64,000 nucleotides of DNA from Burkholderiaceae bacterium (lineage in GTDB: Bacteria; Pseudomonadota; Gammaproteobacteria; Burkholderiales; Burkholderiaceae_D). The translations under genes and the position numbers were made by a program. The notes beneath the pieces were generated by a model. The model worked only from the letters and a program-made list of their open reading frames with translations, was not told where the DNA came from and ran no database searches. The stretch lies in the NCBI GenBank assembly GCA_023653025.1, contig JAMNXS010000005.1, positions 1 through 64,000 on the forward strand, in the 5' to 3' direction. Positions within the stretch are counted from its first letter, which is position 1; each line of letters starts with the position of its first letter. Shown piece by piece: positions 17,433-25,726 of the stretch.

Positions 17433-18695
17433 ATGGATTTTGCCTATTCCGACCGCTGCCAGGCCCTGCGCGAGAAACTGCTGCAGTTCATGGATGCACA
17501 CATCTACCCGAACGAGCGCGCCTACAAGGAGGAAGTGGACCGCAACGGCCACGAGCAAGGCAACCGCTGGCTGCCGACTCAGATCATCGAGGACCTGAAG
17601 CCGATCGCTCGCGCACAGGGGCTGTGGAATCTGTTCCTGCCGCAATCGCCGCGCGCGCCCGAGGGCCTGTCCAACCTCGATTACGCGCCGCTGTGCGAGA
17701 TCATGGGCCGTATCCCGTGGGCGCCCGAGGTATTCAACTGCTCCGCGCCCGACACCGGCAACATGGAGACCATCGAGCGCTACGGCAGCGAGGAGCACAA
17801 GCGCCAGTGGCTGGAGCCGCTGCTGCGCGGCGAGATGCGCTCGGCCTTCGCGATGACGGAGCCGGACGTGGCTTCGTCGGACGCGACCAACATCGGTACC
17901 CGCATCGAGCGCCGCGGCGACGACTACGTGATCAATGGCCGCAAGTGGTGGATCTCCGGCGCCGGCGATCCGCGCTGCAAGATCTTCATCCTGATGGGCA
18001 AGACCGATCCCGAAGCGCCGCGCCATGCGCAGCAGTCGATGATCCTGGTGCCGGCCGAGACGCCGGGCATCACCATCGTGCGGCCGCTGTCGGTGTTCGG
18101 CTATGACGATGCGCCGCACGGCCACTGCGAAATCATCTTCGACAACGTGCGCGTGCCGGCGTCGAACATGCTGCTGGGCGAAGGTCGCGGCTTCGAGATC
18201 GCGCAAGGCCGCCTCGGCCCGGGCCGCATCCATCACTGCATGCGCGCCATCGGCACTGCCGAGCGGGCGCTGGAGCTGATGTGCCGCCGGCTCGATTCGC
18301 GCGTGGCCTTCGGCCGCAAGATCTCCGAGCAGGGCGTCTGGCGCGAGCGCATCGCCGAATCGCGCATCATGATCGACAGCGCGCGCCTGCTGGTGCTGAA
18401 AGCCGCCTACATGATGGACACGGTCGGCAACAAGGTCGCCAAGACCGAGATCGCGATGATCAAGGTGCTGGCGCCGAACGTCGCGCAGCAGGTGATCGAC
18501 TGGGCGATCCAGGCGCATGGCGGCGGCGGCGTCTCCGACGATTTCCCCCTGGCCCAGCTATGGGCACACAACCGCACGCTGCGTCTGGCCGACGGGCCGG
18601 ACGAGGTGCACCGCAATGCGATCGCGAAACTGGAACTGGCGAAATACGTCAGCCTGCCGGGCGAGTCGCTGGACCTGCCGGTGACGCGGCAATGA
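17433..18695 (+). CDS. Acyl-CoA dehydrogenase (ACAD11-like)
   Basis: The 420-residue FAD-dependent acyl-CoA dehydrogenase has [17 protein letters not shown] and the FAD-binding [12 protein letters not shown]. The terminal block [18 protein letters not shown] with [12 protein letters not shown] is the ACAD10/11 subgroup signature. It partners the phosphotransferase 90 bases upstream. Together they resemble the two activities that turn 4-hydroxyacyl-CoA into an enoyl-CoA. A good AGGAG lies before the ATG. The stop overlaps the next ATG by four bases, so the GST is translationally coupled. Confidence 0.93.
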   Translation: MDFAYSDRCQALREKLLQFMDAHIYPNERAYKEEVDRNGHEQGNRWLPTQIIEDLKPIARAQGLWNLFLPQSPRAPEGLSNLDYAPLCEIMGRIPWAPEVFNCSAPDTGNMETIERYGSEEHKRQWLEPLLRGEMRSAFAMTEPDVASSDATNIGTRIERRGDDYVINGRKWWISGAGDPRCKIFILMGKTDPEAPRHAQQSMILVPAETPGITIVRPLSVFGYDDAPHGHCEIIFDNVRVPASNMLLGEGRGFEIAQGRLGPGRIHHCMRAIGTAERALELMCRRLDSRVAFGRKISEQGVWRERIAESRIMIDSARLLVLKAAYMMDTVGNKVAKTEIAMIKVLAPNVAQQVIDWAIQAHGGGGVSDDFPLAQLWAHNRTLRLADGPDEVHRNAIAKLELAKYVSLPGESLDLPVTRQ

Positions 18696-19384
18696 TCGAC
18701 CTCTACTCGATGGCCACGCCCAACGGCCACAAGGTGCACATCATGCTCGAGGAGTGCGGCTTGCCGTACCGCGTGCATCATGTCGACATCGGGGCGGGCG
18801 ACCAGTTCAAGCCGGCGTTTCTCGCGATCTCGCCGAACAACAAGATCCCCGCCATCGTCGATCCCGATGGCCCGGACGGACAGCCGATGTCGCTGTTCGA
18901 ATCCGGCGCCATTCTGGTCTACCTCGCCGGCAAGGTGAACCGCTTCCTCGGCGATACCGACCGCGAGAAGTTCACCGTGCTGCAGTGGCTGATGTGGCAG
19001 ATGGGCGGCCTCGGCCCCATGCTCGGGCAGGCGCATCACTTCCGCATCTACGCACCGGAAAAGATCGACTATGCGGTGGCCCGCTACACCAACGAAGCGA
19101 AGCGCCTGTACGGCGTGCTGGACAAGCAACTGGCGCAGCACCGTTTCCTTGCCGGCGACGAGTACACCATCGCCGACATCGCCGCCTTCCCATGGACGCG
19201 CTCATGGAAAAACCAGGGCATAGACTGGGCCGATTATCCGAACGCGAAGCGCTGGCATGACGCCATCGCCGCACGGCCGGCGGTGCAGCGCGGCGTCGAG
19301 GTGCTGGCCAGCCTGAGAAAGCCGCTGGTGGACAAGAAGGCCACGGAAATGCTGTTCGGATCGGCGCAGTACCAGCGGCGCTGA
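18692..19384 (+). CDS. Glutathione S-transferase, YfcG/YghU (Nu-class)-like
   Basis: The 230-residue GST has the Nu-class N-terminal motif [19 protein letters not shown], in which TPNG binds glutathione disulfide. NNKIPAIVD (cis-Pro) and [11 protein letters not shown] follow, then a helical C-terminal domain ([14 protein letters not shown]). E. coli YfcG is a disulfide-bond oxidoreductase of this class. The ATG at 18692 overlaps the acyl-CoA dehydrogenase stop by four bases, so it is the last gene of that operon. A terminator follows at 19411. Confidence 0.9.
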   Translation: MIDLYSMATPNGHKVHIMLEECGLPYRVHHVDIGAGDQFKPAFLAISPNNKIPAIVDPDGPDGQPMSLFESGAILVYLAGKVNRFLGDTDREKFTVLQWLMWQMGGLGPMLGQAHHFRIYAPEKIDYAVARYTNEAKRLYGVLDKQLAQHRFLAGDEYTIADIAAFPWTRSWKNQGIDWADYPNAKRWHDAIAARPAVQRGVEVLASLRKPLVDKKATEMLFGSAQYQRR

Positions 19385-19410
19385 CGCTTCCCGCAGCGCC
19401 GTTTTCCGGG

Positions 19411-19446
19411 CGTGCCGGCGGGTGTTCCTCCGGCACGACTTTTTCT
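19411..19446 (+). terminator. Rho-independent terminator after the GST gene
   Basis: The stem GTGCCGG (19412-19418) pairs with CCGGCAC (19430-19436) around an 11-base loop and is followed by gacTTTTTc. It closes the 14.7-19.4 kb plus-strand operon and insulates the brnTA promoter. Confidence 0.75.
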
Positions 19447-19508
19447 CCCCTCCACGTTCGCCCGCCAAGCTTTTTCTTGCACGGCACCCTTCCTTGGCCG
19501 TCGGGGCG

Positions 19509-19566
19509 GTAACAAAAATTTAACATCTACAGTCATTTTTGACTTGGATGAACCAATTTTTGTTAC
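19509..19566 (+). promoter_or_regulatory. 12-bp inverted repeat upstream of brnT (candidate BrnA operator)
   Basis: GTAACAAAAATT at 19509-19520 is repeated as the perfect inverse AATTTTTGTTAC at 19555-19566, 34 bases apart. The second arm ends 7 bases before the brnT ATG. The stretch is very A/T-rich compared with its surroundings and includes TTGACT (19539-19544). BrnA antitoxins autoregulate brnTA, so this is a natural operator candidate. The exact -10 is not clear. Confidence 0.6.
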
Positions 19567-19573
19567 TACAATA

Positions 19574-19861
19574 ATGAAACTCCTGATTTCCTACGATCCT
19601 GCAAAACGCGAACGCACGCTGCAGGACCGCGGTCTGGACTTTGCCCGCGCGGCGGAGGTATTCGCTGGCCACCACTTCACTGCAGCGGATCTCCGCAAGG
19701 CGTACGCTGAGCAGCGCTGGATCACGGTGGGCAGGCTGAACGGGAGGATGGTGGTCGTCGTATGGACGCCGCGCGGGGATGCGGAACGGCGCATCATCAG
19801 CATGAGGAAAGCCAATGAACGTGAACAAGAAAACTTCGCCTACTTCCTGGACCGACCCTGA
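19574..19861 (+). CDS. brnT: BrnT-family ribonuclease toxin
   Basis: The 95-residue BrnT toxin (RelE-like fold RNase) reads ISYDPAKRERTLQDRGLDFARA, then VGRLNGRMVVVVWTPRGD and RRIISMRKANEREQ. These match the family's central beta-sheet and C-terminal Arg-rich helix. BrnT blocks translation by cleaving RNA and is neutralised by BrnA. The start ATG 19574 follows the inverted-repeat region. The frame is intact. It overlaps brnA by 47 bases, the normal toxin-first order for this system. Confidence 0.93.
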   Translation: MKLLISYDPAKRERTLQDRGLDFARAAEVFAGHHFTAADLRKAYAEQRWITVGRLNGRMVVVVWTPRGDAERRIISMRKANEREQENFAYFLDRP

Positions 19862-20084
19862 CGAGGCGCCGGAACTGGACGAGTCGTTTTTCGAACGCGC
19901 CGACGAGTTCGATGGCGAACGCATGGTCCGGCGCGGCCGTCCGCCGGGCAGCGGCAACAAGGTCTCGACTACCGTACGCTTCGATGCCGATATCCTTGCC
20001 GCCTTCCGTGCCCAAGGCCCGGGGTGGCAGACTCGAATGAACGAGGCACTGCGCGAATGGCTGCAGAGGCGGAATGACGGCTAG
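19815..20084 (+). CDS. brnA: BrnA-family antitoxin
   Basis: The 89-residue antitoxin has an acidic N-terminal part (DPDEAPELDESFFERADEF) and then the ribbon-helix-helix DNA-binding domain (VSTTVRFDADILAAFRAQGPGW QTRMNEALREWL). BrnA wraps BrnT and represses the promoter. It lies within the end of brnT in another frame, so translation is probably coupled. The frame is intact and the pair looks functional. Confidence 0.93.
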   Translation: MNVNKKTSPTSWTDPDEAPELDESFFERADEFDGERMVRRGRPPGSGNKVSTTVRFDADILAAFRAQGPGWQTRMNEALREWLQRRNDG

Positions 20085-20113
20085 GCCCGCACCGACAACG
20101 ATCCTCGGCTCGA

Positions 20114-20569
20114 TCAGTAGTACTGTCTCAGCACCGCCTCGGCCACGCAAACCGGCTTCTCGCCGTCTTCCTGCTCGACCGTGTACTTCCACACGCTCTG
20201 TACGCAGTCCGGGTGGCGCTCGACCGACTGCAGCGAAAAGCGGCCGCGGATGCGGCGGCCGACGCGCAGCGGCGACGGAAAGCGCACCTTGTTCGTGCCG
20301 TAGTTGATGCTCATTTTCGCGAACGGGAAGGCAACTTCAGCTTCGAAGAAGCGCGGCAGCAGCGACAGCGTCAGGTAACCGTGCGCGATGGTGCCGCCGA
20401 ACGGCGATTCGCGCCGCGCGCGGTCCTCGTCGACGTGGATCCACTGCGGATCGTCGGTCGCCTCGGCGAACAGGTTCACGCGCTGCTGCGACAGCGTCAT
20501 CCAGTCGGAGACCGCGACTTCCTTGCCGACCTCGGCCTCGAGCGCCTCGGCGCTGTCGAAATGCTTCAT
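20114..20569 (-). CDS. MaoC-family (R)-enoyl-CoA hydratase-like protein
   Basis: The 151-residue hot-dog-fold protein has the hydratase-2 motif, with catalytic Asp and His in ATDDPQWIHVDEDRA, and then GTIAHGYLTLSLLP. MaoC/PhaJ-type enzymes hydrate trans-2-enoyl-CoA to (R)-3-hydroxyacyl-CoA and can feed PHA synthesis. That is plausible here because phaC is in the genome, but it is inference. ATG 20569 fits the family start. It is the last gene of a minus-strand operon with two acyl-CoA dehydrogenases, 22 bases after the first. Confidence 0.9.
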   Translation of the reverse strand: MKHFDSAEALEAEVGKEVAVSDWMTLSQQRVNLFAEATDDPQWIHVDEDRARRESPFGGTIAHGYLTLSLLPRFFEAEVAFPFAKMSINYGTNKVRFPSPLRVGRRIRGRFSLQSVERHPDCVQSVWKYTVEQEDGEKPVCVAEAVLRQYY

Positions 20570-20591
20570 ACGTTTGGCTTTCGTGGAATGC

Positions 20592-21731
20592 TTATTCGTG
20601 GGCAGCAAATCCCGGCTGCGCAGCAAAGCGCGCCAGGTGGTGATCGGTGTCGCCCAGCGTCAGTTCGATCGCCGCCAGCCGCTTGAACAGGTGGGCGGCG
20701 GGCAGTTCGTTGGTCACGCCCATGCCGCCGTGCAGCTGCACCGCCTGCTGGCCGATGAACTTCATCGCCTGGCCGACGCGCGCCTTGGCCGCCGACACCG
20801 TGCGGCGCCGCTCGGCCGGATCGTCGGCAGCCACCTTGACCGCCGCCAGCATGGCCATCGAGCGCGCCTGCTCCAGATGCACCACCATATCCGCCATCCG
20901 ATGCTGCAGCGCCTGGAACTTGCCGATCGGGACGCCGAACTGCTGGCGCGTCTTCAGGTAGTCCAGCGTGGCATCGAACAGCGCCTCCAGCACGCCGAGC
21001 GCCTCGGCGCACAGCAGGGCCGTACCGTGGTCGGCGGTGGCCTCGAGCAGCGGCCAGCCCTCGCCTTCGCCGCCGAGCAGCGCCGATGCCGGCACGCGAA
21101 CGTCGGTCAGTTCGACGGCGGCGATACGCAGGCCGTCATTGCCGCGCGCATCGCGGAAGGTGATGCCGGCGGCATCGGCAGGCACGGCGAACAGCGAGAT
21201 GCCATCGGTGTCGCGCGGCGCTCCGCCGGTGCGCGCGGAAACGATCAGCACACCCGCCTGCGCGCCATGCAGCACGCCGTGCTTCTCGCCGCGCAGCACA
21301 TAGCCGGTGCCGGCGCGCTCGGCCCGGGTCTCGATGTCGAACAACTCATGCCGCGCCTGCCGCTCGCCGAACGCACAGGCGAGTCTCAGCGTGCCGGCGG
21401 CCACGGCCTCCAGCACGCTGGCCTGTCCGCCGGCGCGGGACAGGCAATGCGTGCCCAGCGCCGTCGCGAACACCGGCTCGACCACCAGCGCGCGACCCAG
21501 CGCACGCATGACCACCATCTGGTCGATCGCGCTGCCGTCGAAACCGCCATGATCGGACGGCACCGGCAGCGCCGGCACGCCGAGTTCGGCCAGCTCCTGC
21601 CAGGCCGCCTCGGAAAATCCGGCTTCCGAGCGGACGATCTGCTTACGCTGCTCGAAGCCGTAGTCCTTCTCTGCCCAGCGCGCAAGCGCGTCGGCCAGTT
21701 GCTGCTGTTCGGGATTGAGTTCGAAGTCCAT
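20592..21731 (-). CDS. Acyl-CoA dehydrogenase, PimD-like small subunit
   Basis: The 379-residue protein of the acyl-CoA dehydrogenase fold begins MDFELNPEQQQLADALARW and has GRALVVEPVF, CAFGERQ and a C-terminal helical domain (AVQLHGGMGVTNELPAAHLF). In this subgroup the N-terminal FAD/substrate motifs are weak, and it works beside a second dehydrogenase, as in pimeloyl-CoA dehydrogenase PimC/PimD pairs. The next gene upstream is exactly such a partner, 8 bases away. The likely substrate is a medium-chain or dicarboxyl-CoA; not provable from sequence. Confidence 0.9.
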   Translation of the reverse strand: MDFELNPEQQQLADALARWAEKDYGFEQRKQIVRSEAGFSEAAWQELAELGVPALPVPSDHGGFDGSAIDQMVVMRALGRALVVEPVFATALGTHCLSRAGGQASVLEAVAAGTLRLACAFGERQARHELFDIETRAERAGTGYVLRGEKHGVLHGAQAGVLIVSARTGGAPRDTDGISLFAVPADAAGITFRDARGNDGLRIAAVELTDVRVPASALLGGEGEGWPLLEATADHGTALLCAEALGVLEALFDATLDYLKTRQQFGVPIGKFQALQHRMADMVVHLEQARSMAMLAAVKVAADDPAERRRTVSAAKARVGQAMKFIGQQAVQLHGGMGVTNELPAAHLFKRLAAIELTLGDTDHHLARFAAQPGFAAHE

Positions 21732-21739
21732 GCCCTGCC

Positions 21740-22936
21740 TCACAGTCCGAGAATCATCTGGGTGATGATGTTCTTCTGGATCTCGTTCGATCCGCCATAG
21801 ATCGACGTCTTGCGGTAGTTGAAGTAGTAGGGCATCAGCGGCGCCGCGTCATCGTCGCCGCCGGCGCTATGCTCGCTTTCCCCCTCGAGGTAGTCGGGAT
21901 CGAAGGGCAGACCCAGCGGCCCGGCCGCCTCGACCATCAACTCGGTCAGCGCCTGCTGTATCTCGGTACCCTTGATCTTCAGCACCGAAGCCTCCGGCCC
22001 GGGGGCCTTGCGTTTGGACTCTTGCGAGATCACACGCAGCACGGTGATCTCGAGCGCCATCAGGTCGACCTCCAGCGACGCCAGCTTCGATGCAAACAGC
22101 GGATCCTCGATTAGCGGCCTGCCGCCCTTGCGGATGCGCGCGGCCAGCCGCTTGAGGAAAGCCAGTTCGCGCTTGGAGCGGCCGACGGCGGCGATGCCGG
22201 TGCGCTCGTGGCCGAGCAGGTATTTCGCATAGGTCCAGCCGCGGTTCTCTTCGCCCACGAGGTTCGCCGCCGGCACCTTCACGTTGTCGAAGAAGACTTC
22301 ATTAACTTCGTGGTCTTCGTCGAGCGTGATGATGGGGCGCACCGTGATGCCGGGCGTCTTCATGTCGATCAGCAGGAAGGAAATGCCCTCCTGCTTGCGC
22401 GCATCGGGATCGGTACGCACCAGACAGAACATCATGTCGGCATGCTGGCCGAGCGTGGTCCAGGTTTTCTGGCCGTTGACGATGTAGTGCTCACCGTCGC
22501 GCACCGCGCGCGTCTTCAGCGACGCGAGGTCGGATCCGGAGCCGGGTTCGGAATAGCCCTGGCACCACCAGTCGTCGCAGGACAGGATGCGGGGCAGGTA
22601 ATGCCGCTTCTGAGCGTCGCTGCCGAAGGCGATGATGACCGGCGCGACCATGTTCACGCCGAAGGGCAGGATGGGCGGCGTGCCGGCGCGCGCGCATTCT
22701 TCTTCCCACAGGTGCTGCTGCACGCGGCTCCAGCCGGTGCCGCCATGCTCGACCGGCCAGTTCGGCGCGACCCAGCCCTGCCGGTGGACGATGCGGTGCC
22801 AGCGCAGATAGTCGTCGCGCTGCAGCCGGCGGTGGTTGAGCACCTTGCGGCTGAGGTCGGCCGGCAGGTTCTGCGCCAGCCATGCGCGCACCGTATCGCG
22901 AAACGCCAGGTCCTCTGGCGCGTAGTTCAAGTCCAT
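21740..22936 (-). CDS. Acyl-CoA dehydrogenase, PimC-like large subunit
   Basis: The 398-residue FAD-dependent acyl-CoA dehydrogenase has CQGYSEPGSGSDLASLKTRA (FAD/substrate region), VNGQKTWTTLGQHADMMF and a terminal YGGSNEIQKNIITQMILGL. The start MDLNYAPEDLAFRDTVRAWL is typical of PimC-like proteins. It is the first gene of the operon with the PimD-like partner and the MaoC hydratase. The minus-strand leader carries CGAACGGTCG (complement at 22968-22977), a near-palindrome of the type bound by TetR regulators. No regulator gene is adjacent. Confidence 0.93.
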   Translation of the reverse strand: MDLNYAPEDLAFRDTVRAWLAQNLPADLSRKVLNHRRLQRDDYLRWHRIVHRQGWVAPNWPVEHGGTGWSRVQQHLWEEECARAGTPPILPFGVNMVAPVIIAFGSDAQKRHYLPRILSCDDWWCQGYSEPGSGSDLASLKTRAVRDGEHYIVNGQKTWTTLGQHADMMFCLVRTDPDARKQEGISFLLIDMKTPGITVRPIITLDEDHEVNEVFFDNVKVPAANLVGEENRGWTYAKYLLGHERTGIAAVGRSKRELAFLKRLAARIRKGGRPLIEDPLFASKLASLEVDLMALEITVLRVISQESKRKAPGPEASVLKIKGTEIQQALTELMVEAAGPLGLPFDPDYLEGESEHSAGGDDDAAPLMPYYFNYRKTSIYGGSNEIQKNIITQMILGL

Positions 22937-23035
22937 GCTGTCTCCGACGGTCTGTTATTTTTAAGCACGACCGTTCGGATTCTACATGAGGTCAAGCTGC
23001 CGCGCCGATGCGCGCGCCGACCGGGGGTACGGCGA

Positions 23036-23155
23036 TCAGTTGATGTAGGAGTGGAAGGGATCGGGATGCCTGACCTCGCCGAACTGCGCGCCGGTCGGCA
23101 TGCTGCCGCACGCGGCCAGCAGGGCTGCTGCCAGAAGAGTCGCCAGTGTCTTCAT
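23036..23155 (-). CDS. Very small lipoprotein (39 residues)
   Basis: From ATG 23155 the frame encodes MKTLATLLAAALLAACGSMP followed by TGAQFGEVRHPDPFHSYIN and TGA. The first 16 residues form a complete lipoprotein signal with the lipobox LLAAC, so Cys16 would be lipidated. The mature part is only 24 residues. GAGG lies 8 bases upstream of the ATG. Gly/Ser at +2/+3 favours transfer to the outer membrane. Function is unknown; I do not recognise the mature sequence. It sits alone between two minus-strand genes. Confidence 0.7.
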   Translation of the reverse strand: MKTLATLLAAALLAACGSMPTGAQFGEVRHPDPFHSYIN

Positions 23156-23502
23156 TGATTTCCTCGCTTTCTCGATTGAGTTGATGTTTCGCGGAGCCGT
23201 CGCCGTCCGCAGGGAGCGGGCGACAGGTCTGCGATCTGAGCATGCCGCGACGCGATAGTTTCATTCGGCTGCTGATGACAGGTATCGTCATCCACAGATC
23301 GAATGACTGTGCGGAGATCGTAGCATTACGCGGGCTCAGCCTAGCAGAGGAAACGATCGGAGGATTCTGATTGGGCGGTTAGAGAACGCATCGTCTGCAC
23401 AGTTTGTTTTTGCTCATCCCGCGCATCCTTCAACGCTCCGTACCGCGCGGCGGCCGCGTACGCGGCGCTCGATGCCGGCGGCCGGCATCGGACAGAATGC
23501 CG
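23156..23502. other. 347-base gap without a supported gene
   Basis: No frame with coding character was found. Near the right end GATGCCGG-cgg-CCGGCATC (23474-23492) is a strong perfect hairpin just past the Sel1-gene stop, but it lacks a T-run on the minus strand. The middle is less GC-rich than its flanks and must hold the promoter of the small lipoprotein gene. No convincing -10/-35 pair was found. Confidence 0.5.
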
Positions 23503-24669
23503 TTATCCGCCGGCCACGAAGCTGTCGACCCGACAGTCGGCCATTTCCCTCTCCTTGTCGCTCAGCTTGCGCTGTACCAGCGCCGCATTGCGGGCCGCCA
23601 GTGCATGGCCCGAGCGCTCGCTGATCCGGTACCACTGGTAGGCCCGGCCGTCGTCCTGCTCGACCCCCTGCCCGTGCGCATACAGGAAACCGAGATTGAA
23701 CTGCGCCTTCGCATGTCCGCGCCGGGCGGCGTCGAGGTAGCAGCGCGCCGCCTGCTCGAAGTCCTGCCGTGTGCCCAGACCCTGCGCATGCATCTGGCCG
23801 AGTTCGAACCGGGCATCGACCATGCCTTGCGCGGCCGCCTGCTCGAAATACTCGCGCGCCCGCACCAGGTGGGGGGCGGTCTCCCGGCGCGAGCCCGGGA
23901 CGCTCGCAAAAAAAATCTCGCCATCCTTGTACAGTTCGCCGAGCCGGATCTGCGCCAGCGGATGACCTTGCGCGGCCGCCCGTTCGAGCAGCTTCACGCC
24001 CTCGGCACGGCTGGCGATCTGCTCGCTCAGGGACTCGCCAAGGTAATGCTGCGCATCGGCATGGTCGCGGCCGGCGGCCAGCCGCAGCAGGCGCCGGCCT
24101 TCGTCGACATGGCGCTCGACGCCCTCGCCCCTCAGGTAGGCCACCCCGAGCCGGGTCTGCGCCGGCGGGTAGCGAAAGACGAGCGCACGCCGGTACCATT
24201 CCGAGGCCATTTCCGGGTCGCGATCGACGCACCGCCCGTCGGCCAGACGCTCGCCTATGGCGACCATCGCCGCCGGGTCGCGGCCCGCCAGCGCGGTGCG
24301 GAATGCCTGTTCGGCCTGCTCGAACTCGCCGGCAAGGCGGAAGGCCTCCTTCTGCTCGGACCGGCTCATGTCGTCGAGCATCTGCTGCAAGCTGCGCGCC
24401 TCGCGCGGGTCGTCGCGGCCCACCGCGAGCACCATCCACAGCGCGGCCCGCAGCCGGTCTTTCGGCCGCCCCTCGCCGCGCAGGTGCATCTGCGCCAGCT
24501 GGTAGCGCGCCGCCAGCCGGCCCATCAACGCGGCGAGCTGGAAGAACCGGTGGGCAGCGCGAAAATTGACGCGCGTGCCATTACCCAGTCGCAGGGCCAG
24601 CGCACGTTCGTACAGCGTGTCGGCGGAGGTGCCGGCGAGTTCGTCGAGGGTTCGTTCGATCGCGTTCAT
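23503..24669 (-). CDS. Sel1-repeat (TPR-like) protein
   Basis: The 388-residue protein is made of Sel1-like repeats of about 36 residues. Examples are AAHRFFQLAALMGRLAARYQ, AGVKLLERAAAQGHPLAQIR-type units, REYFEQAAAQGMVDARFELG and ARRGHAKAQFNLGFLYAHGQ. Sel1 repeats mediate protein-protein contacts. No signal peptide is visible, so it is probably cytoplasmic. ATG 24669 opens the repeat-bearing frame; the frame runs on to 24915 without support. A TATACT at 24701-24706 (minus strand) may be its -10. It borders the T6SS island, but no specific link can be shown. Confidence 0.85.
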   Translation of the reverse strand: MNAIERTLDELAGTSADTLYERALALRLGNGTRVNFRAAHRFFQLAALMGRLAARYQLAQMHLRGEGRPKDRLRAALWMVLAVGRDDPREARSLQQMLDDMSRSEQKEAFRLAGEFEQAEQAFRTALAGRDPAAMVAIGERLADGRCVDRDPEMASEWYRRALVFRYPPAQTRLGVAYLRGEGVERHVDEGRRLLRLAAGRDHADAQHYLGESLSEQIASRAEGVKLLERAAAQGHPLAQIRLGELYKDGEIFFASVPGSRRETAPHLVRAREYFEQAAAQGMVDARFELGQMHAQGLGTRQDFEQAARCYLDAARRGHAKAQFNLGFLYAHGQGVEQDDGRAYQWYRISERSGHALAARNAALVQRKLSDKEREMADCRVDSFVAGG

Positions 24670-24847
24670 CCGAATGCGTCTATTAACAAAAAGCAATGCA
24701 AGTATACGGGCCGCTGCCGAAAGCGCACAGACCAGGTATCCGGATTGCCGCGTCCCGGTCGCGATGGCTCGGCGGTAGCGAGTTACCGGATTCGCAACAG
24801 CGCCACGATGCGGCCATCGGCGACGTCCGCTATGTCGCCAAAGGCTG

Positions 24848-24862
24848 ATACTTAAGTATAAT
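24848..24862 (+). promoter_or_regulatory. T6SS-island motif, site 1 (palindrome merged with -10)
   Basis: The sequence is ATACTTAAGTATAAT. The first 12 bases are a perfect palindrome (ATACTTAAGTAT), and its end forms the -10 hexamer TATAAT (24857-24862). No -35 is found 17 bases upstream. The site precedes the 24890 operon by about 30 bases. Matching sites lie at 29736-29750 (minus) and 30451-30465 (plus). Confidence 0.65.
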
Positions 24863-24889
24863 TTGACGGTTCCTGCCGCCCATCCGCGC

Positions 24890-25726
24890 ATGCGCGGCCA
24901 CACGCATCCATCCATGGCCCATCCGATACCCGCCGACGACCGCGAGCATTTCGCCGCCGTACAGCAAGCGCTGGCGGAGGACGGCCTGCATGTCGCGATG
25001 GCCAGCGCCGATCCGGCGAAGCTGCATGCCTATGCCGGCGCGCTGGCGCGCGCCATCGCGGGCACGCGGGGCTGGCATGTCGAGGCCTACCGCGCCAGCC
25101 GCCTCGAGTCGGTCGTTGCCGACCTGATGCTGCAGCGCTTCGACGCGGCGCTGTCGCGCATTTCGGGATCGCCGTCCGGCCGGACCCGCGCCGCCGCGCA
25201 CAGCCCGGACCCGGCGGGATATGCGCTGTTCATCCCGGATGCGCAGGCCATGCCGCTACCGGAATTCAAGCAACTGCTGCGGGTGGCCGCCGGCACGCAC
25301 CGGCTGCGCCTGATTGCCCTGTTCGACGACAGGCGCCCGCTCGCCTGCGCCGCCCACCTGCGCGCGATGGGGACTCAGGCCGCGCACTGGTCGCTCGACG
25401 ATGAAGACGAGCCGGCACCGGCAAGCGGCCGCACCGGGCCGGCAGCCCGCGCGCACATTGCGCATATTGCGCACATTGCGCGCCCGCCGCACCCGGCACG
25501 ACCGCTGCGCCTGGGGGCGGCCAGCCTCGCTGCGGCGGCCGCCCTGTTGCTGGCCTTGCTGCCTGCGGCGCCGTGGCGTCCGGCAGATGGCCATACCGGC
25601 ACGACGGCGACGTCCTCGACCCTGACCCGCAGCGGGCTGGTGCAACTCGCCGGCGAACCGCCGGCCGATGTCCAAGGCAAATCGTCCGCCGCCGCCACGG
25701 CCGACGGCACAGAGGCTGAGCCATGA
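24890..25726 (+). CDS. Unknown membrane-anchored protein with AAA-like, P-loop-less domain
   Basis: A 278-residue protein from ATG 24890 (ATG 24914 and a TTG at 24863 are alternatives; no ribosome site decides). The block YALFIPDAQAMPLPEFKQLL followed by RLRLIALFDDRRP resembles the Walker B/sensor region of ExeA/MshM-type AAA ATPases, but no Walker A loop is seen. Residues ~210-235 form one transmembrane segment (LRLGAASLAAAAALLLALLP). The tandem HIAHIAHIA near residue 190 is odd. It is translationally coupled to the next gene (4-base overlap). I do not recognise an orthologous family; function unknown. Confidence 0.7.
   Translation: MRGHTHPSMAHPIPADDREHFAAVQQALAEDGLHVAMASADPAKLHAYAGALARAIAGTRGWHVEAYRASRLESVVADLMLQRFDAALSRISGSPSGRTRAAAHSPDPAGYALFIPDAQAMPLPEFKQLLRVAAGTHRLRLIALFDDRRPLACAAHLRAMGTQAAHWSLDDEDEPAPASGRTGPAARAHIAHIAHIARPPHPARPLRLGAASLAAAAALLLALLPAAPWRPADGHTGTTATSSTLTRSGLVQLAGEPPADVQGKSSAAATADGTEAEP

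Noticed and set aside
16656-18518. A 620-residue minus-strand frame opposite the phosphotransferase and acyl-CoA dehydrogenase
   Set aside because: Its composition (His/Arg/Asp-rich) and lack of motifs mark it as a shadow of two confident genes.
22992-23291. A 99-residue minus-strand frame over the small lipoprotein
   Set aside because: Charged low-complexity text without motifs. The overlapping 39-residue frame has a full lipoprotein signal and ribosome site and is the better call.
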